Source of the DNA: Campanula takesimana
Lineage: Eukaryota > Streptophyta > Magnoliopsida > Asterales > Campanulaceae
Direction of reading: 5' to 3'
Assembly: GCA_026119855.1 (NCBI GenBank)
Contig: JAOWBW010001131.1
Coordinates: forward strand, 1 to 64,000
Length of the DNA stretch: 64,000 nucleotides
The position numbers and the translations under genes were made by a program. This document shows positions 55,695-64,000 of this stretch, piece by piece (position 1 is the stretch's first letter; each line of letters starts with the position of its first letter). The notes beneath the pieces were generated by a model. The model saw only the letters and a list, made by a program, of their open reading frames with translations. It was not told the DNA's origin and did no database searches.

Positions 55695-57129
55695 GAGTTC
55701 ATTCACATTTAAACCTGCGTACTATTGTCAGATTGACGATTTGCCCCCGTACTCACGAAACTCACACTATAACATGAGTACTATGATTTTAATAAAAAAG
55801 TGCTCAGGGATAACGCTGAGCCGTTAGAAATTTAATGGGCTGTCAGCATATGTTCAAAATTTAATGGATTTACAATAAAAAAAAATCAAATGTAACCCTG
55901 ATAATGATATTAATGTTGAAAAGGTCCAAAAAAATATATATATATATTTAAATTTCTTTTATTTTCAAATAATTAGGATAATGATATTAATGTTGTAAAG
56001 GTCCACCTCCACCATTATACAGATCAACCGCCATCGCCACCACCAACACCCACCACCACCGTGACCGCTATCACCGACAAAGTCGCCACCGCAGCCACCA
56101 CCACTGTATCATCTTCCAAACCCTTCATTCAACCCAATGCCACCACCACCGAATCAACACCACCAACAATGACCCACAAATCATAATTTTTCATTAGAAT
56201 ACCCCAAATCAACACTCCCAATCTATTTCTATCTTCTTGTGACAACAACAACCAGTGATGCTATTGAGCATTAAGTCACTCCAAATTGAATTTTTTTTTG
56301 CTTGAAATCAAAGAGATAAAGGGTTTGAAATCGAGGAAATTAGGGCACATAAGTGAAGAAATGAAGAAATTAAGGCTCGGAATTGAAGCAATAGGGCTCG
56401 AATCAGATTTGAGTTTGCGAATTAGAACACGATAGGGTATTAAATACATGCCGGAGGTGTTAGAATGGTCGGCGACGCTGCTGGAGTGGGCGAGGGATGG
56501 CTGGACGTGGGGAGGGATGGCAAGGAGGGTAGGGTAGAGAGAGAGATGTGGTGGGCGACGGTCGCCGGAGTAGAGGGCAGGGGAGAGCTGGTCGGAGGTA
56601 GTATGGTAGAGAGAGAAAGAGTACAGAGAGAAAGAGGAGGGAGGGGAGTGTGTGTATTTTGTGTGGGTGTAATCTGGAAAGGAGTGTGCAAAGTACAATT
56701 TAAAGTGATAAGGGAGTGAGTAACCAATTTATTAATATAAAAAAATCAAAATAAAAGAAATATATATAAATTTTGGATCATTACAACATTAATATCATTA
56801 GTTATAATAATTTATTTACTTTTTCTATTTTATTATCTCTTAATAACAGATATATATAGAGAGAAATATGTATATACAATATTTTTTGGACCTTTACTAC
56901 ATTAAGATCATTATCAGTGTTACATTTGAATTTTTTTATTATAAATCTGTTAAATTTTTAACATATGTTGACAGACCGTTAGATTTCTGACGGCTCAACG
57001 TTATCTCAGGGCACTTTTTTATTAAAATCATAGTACGCAGGTCATAGTATGAGCTTCGTGCGTACGGGGGCAAATCGTCAATCTGGCCATAGTACGTAGG
57101 TTCAAATGGGAATAAACTCGTTAATCTAA
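55685..57129. repeat. 10-bp target duplications of the foldback element
   Basis: GTTAATCTAA occurs at 55685-55694 and 57120-57129, exactly outside the inverted termini. Confidence 0.9.
55695..57119. mobile_element. Mutator-like foldback element, 1425 bp
   Basis: Its termini GAGTTCATTCACATTTAAAC and GTTCAAATGGGAATAAACTC are complementary, and the likeness extends inward about 230 bp. A second inverted pair lies inside it (about 55925-56005 against 56735-56810, AATATTAATG... with ATATATAAATTT). Long inverted ends plus a 9-10 bp target duplication are the hallmark of Mutator-like elements. The centre (about 56010-56700) is GC-richer than its surroundings and could be captured host DNA. It contains a CCACCACC-rich part and a GGAGGG/GAGAGAG-rich part. 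No transposase is present. Confidence 0.85.
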
Positions 57130-57548
57130 ATGTTATTGCACGTACAAAGGTTTCATGTTTCTCTGTGTAATGCAACAATTTGTTAGTTTCGGGATCAGAA
57201 TATGAGGGTCAACCAGGGTCTAAAATAAAGCCAGATCCTTCTTCTAGTGTTATGCCATTGGCAACAAGAAGAGGATAGTGAACAAACAGAACAGGCACCT
57301 CTTTGTCATTTATCATTTTTGATTCCAAGGAAAAGAAAAGGGTAAAATGAAAATGATAGGGATTTACCTTTACTGGGTTCTCGTTGTTGACTAACGGGTT
57401 AGTAGTGATCTCAATTAATCAACAATCAAAATAAACAAACAGACCCTAAAAACATTATATGAACCTCATTTTGGGCAAGATTTTGCTTGAAAATGGGCAC
57501 TCATGGTGGGAAGGTGGCAGTAAAATAACAAAAATGATATGTACACAC
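57130..57548. other. Beyond the broken end of the NRPB2 pseudogene
   Basis: The next NRPB2 exon, expected to continue after GFAPP, is not found here or further left. No other gene is visible. Confidence 0.6.
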
Positions 57549-58248
57549 TGGAGGAGCAAATCCATCGTCATCCAACTTATCATAAGATCCATGCCTCATT
57601 CCCTGCATATAGCAAGAAACTTTTAAGCCATACAGGAGACTCGGAAGAAGAAGAGAAAAGATGAAACTAGAGAGAAAACAAGAAACAAAAACACAGAGAA
57701 AGCAAAGCTAACCATGGTATTCTCCCTATTAGGACGTCCAAAGTCCTCTTTCACGAGTGTACCCATCTTTTTCTCCTCATCCCAACAAGATGGATGAACA
57801 TAATTATCCTAGACAAATCAAGGAGGTAGACCGAGTTAATTAACTGAATGAGGAAATGTGTATATGAACTAAATTACCTATATGAACGGAAGAATAGTGA
57901 TTGGAAGAACCCACGATCAATTGAAGATAAATTCATAATTACAGAATCTTCTTGGTTATATCCAGAACAGCAAGCAATCGCAACAATTGCATTCTTTCAA
58001 ATGAAGAAAAATAAATGATCACGGAAAAGGGGATCATTGGAAGCTCCAAAATTTTAATCGGAGAATCAAAAGACAGAGAGCAGTGAGCAAAGTGCTTACG
58101 ATGCCTGCTGGAAGCTGTCTGAAATGCAAATGCTCCATCGCACGAGTAGTAACTAAAGGCTTCTGAGGATAGTAAAGAACATAGGCCTGTATCCTGAATG
58201 AAGGGCAAAAACAGCTCATGAATGGTCAATGCAAGAAAAAGGGACATA

Positions 58249-58433
58249 CTCCCTCCGTCCCATAAGAAATGTCGCACTTTCCTTTTTGGAATGTCCCAAA
58301 ATAAATGTCACGTTTCTAACTAAGGAAAGAGATCTATCGCAATTTCACAATTGTACAATGTACAAACTAGTAAAGCACCTTTCTTAGAAACATTGACAAG
58401 TCGAATGCGACATTTATTTTGAGACAGAGGGCA
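58249..58433. mobile_element. MITE in NRPB2 pseudogene intron
   Basis: TA-flanked; CTCCCTCCGTCCCATAAGAA at the left, CATTTATTTTGAGACAGAGG at the right. Confidence 0.75.
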
Positions 58434-59475
58434 TAAGTATAAAAACTAAACACCTCACCATTCGTGTCTGATAATTAGTCACGTATATTCCCATTGCTTG
58501 CTTGCCCATTTCTGATTGATAGGTGTTACGAGGAGACTGCATTCACCCAGATTGTAAAATTACACAACTACTCATTAGAAAGGTGGCAAACTGGAATTAC
58601 GAAAATTTACCTGATTATGGTCAGGAAACGGTATGATAGAAGCACAAACACCCAATATAAGTGATGGATGAATTTCACAGTGAGTGTAAGTTTCAGAATA
58701 TGCCTCATCTGGGTTATTCCTTGCTTGCACAAGATCCTAAAACAAGGAATAGTTAAGAAATCTTAGCTTACTTGATCAACGCCTCTAAAGGGCAACATGG
58801 TGCTACAAGAGCTCCCATTATGTGTGGGGTCCACAAAAGGGCCGGGCCCACATGGGCTTAATGTAGACATGCTTCCCTTTCATTAAAATGCAAGAGGCTG
58901 CTTGCGCAACTTAAAAATGTGCCCACCAACTCCTCTAGTATTCTTTGATAAAAACTAAAAGGAAAGTATAATATATAAAAAGTACATTTATGGTCATGGA
59001 GATCATTGTAGTCTCCTCTTCTTCAGTGTCGACATATTCAATGAATCCCTTTGCAACAAGATGATGCCAGCCACACTCCTCGGGTGGTTCCTAACAGAGA
59101 ATTTGAAAGTGCTAATAATTGTACCAAAATGATGTGGGATTAAGACAAATTTAGCAGTGGTGCATACTCGTTGCTGCAATGCTTGGATGTGGTGCTTCTT
59201 TATAAGTAGCCTTTGTTTCTCCACAATGAACAGAGGGCGACTACAGCGACCATAGTCAGTGTAACTGTAAAGTCTCAGCTCTTTCAAACGAATGCCACGG
59301 ATAACTCCAACTTCCGTGTTCACATCAACCTGGGAAGCGACTGAAAAAAGTTTACATCTCTAAAGAAGCATGGCACGATAACAGGAAACAAACAAGAATA
59401 ATGAAATTGTGCGACTAATAAAGGAATCATAATGAATTGACTCTTTTAGCCCACTTATCATTTGGTACAGAACTA

Positions 59476-59594
59476 CTCCCTCAGTCCCAAAATGATTGTC
59501 AAAAATATAATAATCAAACTTGCTCTTGATGAAGAGTAAACTTGAATTTATTATTATTATTTTTTTTGGTGCATTCATTTTGGGACAGAGGTAG
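59476..59594. mobile_element. MITE in NRPB2 pseudogene intron
   Basis: TA-flanked; CTCCCTCAGTCCCAAAATGA at the left, TTCATTTTGGGACAGAGGTAG at the right, 119 bp. Confidence 0.8.
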
Positions 59595-59603
59595 TATAAA
59601 GTA

Positions 59604-59663
59604 CTCCCTCAGAGCTAAAATTAATAATAGTAGTCTCACTGTCTTTGTTTGGGATGGAGAGAG
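59604..59663. mobile_element. Very short MITE
   Basis: TA-flanked, 60 bp, CTCCCTCAGAGC at the left and GGGATGGAGAGAG at the right. It lies nine bases from its neighbour. Confidence 0.6.
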
Positions 59664-60150
59664 TATTTATTAATATACAGATTTGCCTGAAATAATACAA
59701 GGATGTAAGGAGCAAAATAAAGAACCAAAAGTAGTGCAGACCTGCCCCCTCAGCTGCTGCAATGTCCTCACCAAGAGCTCAGGGTAACGATGGATGCCAA
59801 CCCAACAACCATTTACAAATATTTTAGTGGATTGTGGGATAACTGCTGGAGATATTTCCTGTACAAGTTGGGCAGACATTTAAAATTGCAATCTTTTTTT
59901 TCCTAAATGACAGGAGTGGTGGAAGGTGAAAGGACAAATCGAGACATAAAACCTCAAAATTTTCTGTACTCCATTCCTCCAAAAATTCAAGAATAGGATT
60001 CGCTGCGGATCCTACTGTTATATACACCATCAACGCCAGGTTCTTCACCAGTCCGCAGGCCTTTGCATAATATAACAGTTAGTACTCGTAAACGGTAGTA
60101 CCTTTTTTTGACAGTAGTTTCTACAATACCTGAAGATAACAAAATAAGTA

Positions 60151-60328
60151 CTTCCTCCGTGCCATAATAAATGTCGCACTTTCTGTTTTGTGTCGTCCCA
60201 AAATAAATGTCGTGTTTCTACATAAGAAAATAGTCCTAGTGCAAGTTTACCATGGTACACACAGTTAGAGCACATTCCTTAAAGATATTGACAAGTCAAA
60301 TGCGACATTTAATATGAGACGGAGAGAG
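60151..60328. mobile_element. MITE in NRPB2 pseudogene intron
   Basis: TA-flanked; CTTCCTCCGTGCCATAATAA at the left, TTTAATATGAGACGGAGAGAG at the right. Confidence 0.8.
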
Positions 60329-60663
60329 TATCAAAGATCATATTTAAATAATTACTTGTCCTTCAGGTGTTTCTGCAGGACACATCATTCCCCAGTGTGA
60401 GTTATGCAACTGTCGAGGCTTTGCCAATTTACCTGGTCGCAGTATATGTCAAATCTCTTGTAAAGAAACGGGCGAATGAAACAATAATGTTACTGATCTC
60501 AGTATGATGTCAAATAATAGGTTGTTAGCAGCATTACCTTCACGTCCAATTGGGGAATTGAGCCTTCATAAGTGTGAGAGAGTGGAGGCAAATGTTAACC
60601 GATTAAACACCTTTGCACATGTTGTATATTTGAAATCCAAATCAAAGTAGGGAAGAGAGACAC

Positions 60664-61063
60664 AGGGCTGTTATACAAACCGAGCTGGCTCGAGCTCGGC
60701 TCGTGAAAGCTCGAGCTAGAGTGAGCTCGAGGTGTAGCTCGAGTCAAAGCTCGTTTTTGTTATCGAGCCGACCGTGTTCGACTCTTTTAGCTCGTTAAAA
60801 GCTCGAGTTCGGCTCGATAAGCTCATTAAACTTGAATTTTGTTTTTTAACGGCTCGAAATCGGCTCGATAAGCTCGAACTCGGCTCGATAAGCTCGTTAA
60901 GACCAAAATTTTCTTTAAAAAAAGCCTAAGCTCGAGTTCGACTCGTTAAAAACTCGAGTTCGATATCGACTCGAGTTGTTCGCGAACAGCTCGCGAGCTC
61001 GATTCGACTCGAGCTCGAGCTCGATAAGTTTTAAACAGTTCGGCTCGGCTCGTTAACAGCCCT
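60664..61063. mobile_element. hAT-type MITE, 400 bp, in NRPB2 pseudogene intron
   Basis: The ends AGGGCTGTTA and TAACAGCCCT are perfect inverted repeats, flanked by the 8-bp target duplication AGAGACAC (60656-60663 and 61064-61071). The body is dominated by self-complementary words GAGCTC, CTCGAG and GAGCCGAGCTC/GGCTCG. No coding sequence is present. Confidence 0.93.
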
Positions 61064-61316
61064 AGAGACACTGATATTAAAATTTAGACAATGAGACAGT
61101 GACAGAAAACAAACCTGTGAAACCCCTGCTCGGGGGCCAGCTGAATTGCTTGCCCCCAGTTCCCAGTAGCAAGGGAGTATTTAAGGCCACTGGTTATTGT
61201 CTTTGCTTTAATGGCGAGTTGCAAGTTAACATCCTTTCCATTTTCAACACACTGACTCATGCATGAACACGAATTATTAGGTTTCATACAAGCAAAAGCT
61301 AGCCTCATATATGGTA

Positions 61317-61390
61317 CTTCCCCCATCCCTAAATGAATGTCCGAATTCGTTGAAGAGAAAATTTGGACATTCTTTTTGCGACGGAGGTAG
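61317..61390. mobile_element. 74-bp MITE in NRPB2 pseudogene intron
   Basis: TA-flanked; CTTCCCCCATCCCTAAATGA at the left, TTTTTGCGACGGAGGTAG at the right. It contains GAATGTCCGAATT and its complement AATTTGGACATTC. Confidence 0.8.
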
Positions 61391-62404
61391 TAAGATACAC
61401 ATTGTAATAACATCAAGTCGAGAAAATTTTGCTAAATGAAGTGACCTTCTGAACATAGGACCTAACATCCCTTCATCCCTTGCTAGCTTTCTGAATAGCT
61501 GCAACAAACATAAAACTTGAGCCCAACAAAGAATCCAACATTCAGTTTCTTAGACATAAACATAATCTAGAAAAGGACAGACCATTCTAAATAAGCCTCC
61601 AAGTAATGGACCAGCAAGGTCTAATCTCTTATTTGCATAGTGATCCCTGTCATCCTCTGGCCGTCGTCCAAGAGCACATAATAAAAGCCGATTGATTATG
61701 TACCTGCTCAATGACAACCCGAGACATCCCTGAAGGATATTTTACATAGAATATTAAGGAAACATCGCGCACGCAGAGTCTGATCTAAGCATACTTATAT
61801 GGGTGCAATGCACCCATTAAGTCAATCAGTTTGTATAGTTCAGTGGGTAAAGTTCCTGACTTTTTTAACCTTATGGTTGTGCATTTGAGTCCTAAAGCAT
61901 GCATTATTTCCCACAATTACATTTTGGAACTTAGTATTTGTGCACCCACATAAAAAAGGTTATGGATCCACTGCGTGCATGTGAAAAACAGTTTGAAGTC
62001 CTAGCTTACCCAAAGTAGTAAGCTTTTTTAGTTTCACAATACCCAACACCATGTGGAAGCATTTCTCTTTGTATGATCTCTCTCACTCTCCAGCATACCT
62101 GAAACAGAGAGACACTTTGAGGAAATCTTGGGTCTCAATGACTTCTTCACAGTCATGGCCTTCCTTTATGACTCTCTTGGTGACATCAACATACAAAGGG
62201 GATGAATATGTCAAGTTTCTCAGCCTTGCAGCCTTTGGATACAAAGACGCAGTCTCTCCATCCGACTCTGTCATCATCGGTTTACTGAGGTATATTTGAC
62301 CAAAACTGATTCTGTATATAGTCTGAACAAGAGGAAGATACGAAATATACTAACACCCTTCACAAGAACTCCCAGTGTGGTTTCTTTGGAACATTCAGCC
62401 TTTA

Positions 62405-62525
62405 TTTTAGTGGCCGAGCCAGAAATTTTTGGAAATGGGGGCAAAAGAAATTTCACCAAGTAAAAGGGGGCACAATAAAATTTAGTGCATTTTTCTTCAA
62501 GTAAAGGGGGGCAAGTATAAAAAAA
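62405..62525. mobile_element. Terminus of a hAT-like element in NRPB2 pseudogene intron 1
   Basis: AGTGGCCGAGCCAGAAATTT followed by GGGGGCAAAAG is a widespread plant hAT-type end sequence. No matching second end was found. Confidence 0.4.
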
Positions 62526-63059
62526 TTGCACTAAAATCAGTAAATTCATAAAATATTTGCACTAATAAAAACAACTTGCACATTCATTTCGGGACGGATA
62601 GATTATAGCATTTGGAAATTTGGAAATGAGTTTTCAAATTCACTAAGCAATTAACATAGAAATCAATGAGTTTTTCAAAACGATAATGCTTCATGAACAT
62701 AAATTTTGTACCAAATGTGATATAGCCCTGAACAGTACTTTAAAACCCATCCATTATAAAATGCAATCAGAATCAACTAATCAAGGAAATCAAGGTTAAA
62801 ACCCAACAAAATCAGAGTTTCGGCCAGGATTATGCTGCGACTTTGGAAGAATTTCAGTATCGGCAGCCTCATCAACAATCTCCTGCATGGTATTCTGTAT
62901 GAATTCATCGAGCGAATGAAGCTGTTGCCGCAACAACCCTTTCTCCTCGAAATACGCGCTGATCACAGTCCATGCATCCTCTTGAGTTATCTCGTTCGAG
63001 TCATCGTCTTCGTCTTCATCGGGCGGTGGCACCACCACCGCCGCTGCTACGGCCGCCAT

Positions 63060-64000
63060 CTGTAACTCACGTTCTGATTGTTGTACTGATTGCTTCTATC
63101 AAATCCACCGTACATTTCTTCTCGTAAATTTGCAGGAAAACAAAAGGGAAAAATGTATCGAATTTTCAACTTTAAATCAATGGCTTAGAGGATTTAATTA
63201 TTGATTTATACTACATCTCAGTTTTGATCGGATAAAAATATGAGTATTATGACGGTGGTTAAGTAAAACTTATGAATACACCACTCTGTACTTTATATTA
63301 CCATTTAAAATTTCAAGCTACTTATGGGTGTATTAATAAGTTTTAAGGGTGTGTATAACACCCTATTATGATGTTAATGTGGTAAATTCTATATACAAGG
63401 CATACTACATACAAGACACCAATAATGGCAAAACTACCTTTCGCGTGTCGTGTGCAAAAGGACGACTTGAAGGCTTCATGTCGTGTACTAATACACGAGA
63501 TAGACCAATTGTATAAAATGTCCAGTCGTGTGAATTTATACGAAATATACTATACTCTGTCACACAAACATACACGAAACGCATATGAACATGTCGTGTA
63601 TAGTTCATACGACATGTTGTCACACATGTCGTATTAAAGCACACGATATAAAGCCCTATGCTCGTGTATATTCATGCGACATGTCAAAATGAAGGTGTTC
63701 TTCGATGATTTGCAACACGATGTTAATGATACGCATATGCTATGTTAAATTATTGAATTGTGTTGTTAATTGAGCAAAATTTGTACACTTAGACATGACA
63801 AGTAACAAACGTCATATTGGATCATACAATATCATATAACCTATCACATTTAAGTGATACCACTTTATTTATAATCCCCTAACAAATGATTGTGGTGTTA
63901 TGTTTCTAATCAAGATTATATTTAAAAAGGTAATTAAACATGTTATAATGCATCATACAATATCATATATAACCTATCACATTTATTAGGTTAAAGTGAT
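63060..64000. other. 5' flank of NRPB2 pseudogene; no gene recognised
   Basis: Bases 63440-63700 are dotted with TCGTGT and its complement ACACGA in both orientations. A 70-codon frame at 63425-63637 overlaps this and is probably spurious. A direct repeat (ATCATACAATATCATATA... then AACCTATCACATTTA) lies at 63821 and 63952. Confidence 0.45.

Larger units (their letters stand above)
57549..63059 (-). pseudogene. NRPB2: RNA polymerase II second-largest subunit, truncated pseudogene
   Basis: Eighteen exon pieces remain on the minus strand, with introns kept: 62808-63059, 62113-62322, 62010-62098, 61583-61703, 61446-61498, 61115-61251, 60538-60610, 60356-60432, 59953-60060, 59742-59858, 59168-59329, 58986-59090, 58611-58736, 58459-58536, 58100-58193, 57878-57993, 57713-57808, 57549-57602. 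They start MAAVAAAVVVPPPDEDEDDD and include ITSGLKYSLATGNWGQ, HNSHWGMMCPAETPEGQ, VLYYPQKPLVTTRAMEH and GYNQEDSVIMN. Lesions: exon 2 is fused at 62113 to the 3' end of a later intron, deleting a large internal part; frameshifts lie in exons 5, 6 and 15; a TGA lies in exon 7 (60566-60568); everything after GFAPP, including the catalytic C-terminal third, is missing. A functional copy must exist elsewhere. Confidence 0.93.

Noticed and set aside
56276..56727. 140-codon minus-strand frame in the foldback element
   Set aside because: Low-complexity Ser/Pro/Tyr-rich reading of a purine-rich strand, with no recognised motif. I treat it as cargo sequence, not a gene.

Overview
This is nuclear DNA of a flowering plant. 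The evidence is intron-containing plant genes, a plastid-targeted riboflavin synthase, a CASP-like membrane protein, a broken RNA polymerase II subunit gene, and a dense load of plant LTR retrotransposons and MITEs. Many MITEs share CTCCCTCCGTCCC ends and TA target duplications. A eudicot is likely; I cannot place the species.

Layout. Bases 1-11434 hold a decayed Ty3/gypsy element of the chromovirus (Tekay/Del-like) type with 2.65-kb LTRs. Bases 31633-43530 hold a second copy of the same locus: the left flank, the GAAAG target site and most inactivating lesions are shared, so this is a segmental duplication of an already dead insertion, not two transposition events. Copy B is full length (32270-43525) and has GAAAG on both sides. 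In copy A the 3' LTR stops at 11434 and is fused through a TTTGG microhomology to a truncated LTR of a non-autonomous Tat/Ogre-like element (11430-19988). That second element keeps the C-terminal part of gag, long A tracts and a 45-bp tandem array next to its 3' LTR. Bases 19989-31632 have no intact gene: a Ty1/copia remnant on the minus strand (21347-23886), an A/T-rich palindromic tract, a run of MITEs, a small SNF2-helicase-like fragment, and a plastid 23S rRNA scrap between perfect 22-bp inverted repeats.

Genes lie on the right. They are a possible exon disrupted by copy B (43526-43694), riboflavin synthase (45227-46099, minus), a three-exon CASP-like gene with a 5'-UTR intron (50239-52095, plus), a small Lys/Glu-rich protein of unknown function whose frame breaks once (53966-54648, plus), and an intron-retaining, internally deleted and 3'-truncated NRPB2 pseudogene (57549-63059, minus). 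A 1.4-kb Mutator-like foldback element with a 10-bp target duplication (55695-57119) lies just beyond the truncated end of that pseudogene.

The most unusual signal is inside the gypsy element. Between an apparent gag start and the surviving gag C-terminal region lies about 750 bp of short hairpins. Their 4-6 bp stems change in a compensatory way from unit to unit, while a 9-nt loop close to TAKTGAAAC stays the same. I know of no described feature that explains this. Upstream of it is a separate coiled-coil reading frame, intact only in copy B. The genes in this window have unrelated roles and do not form a pathway.
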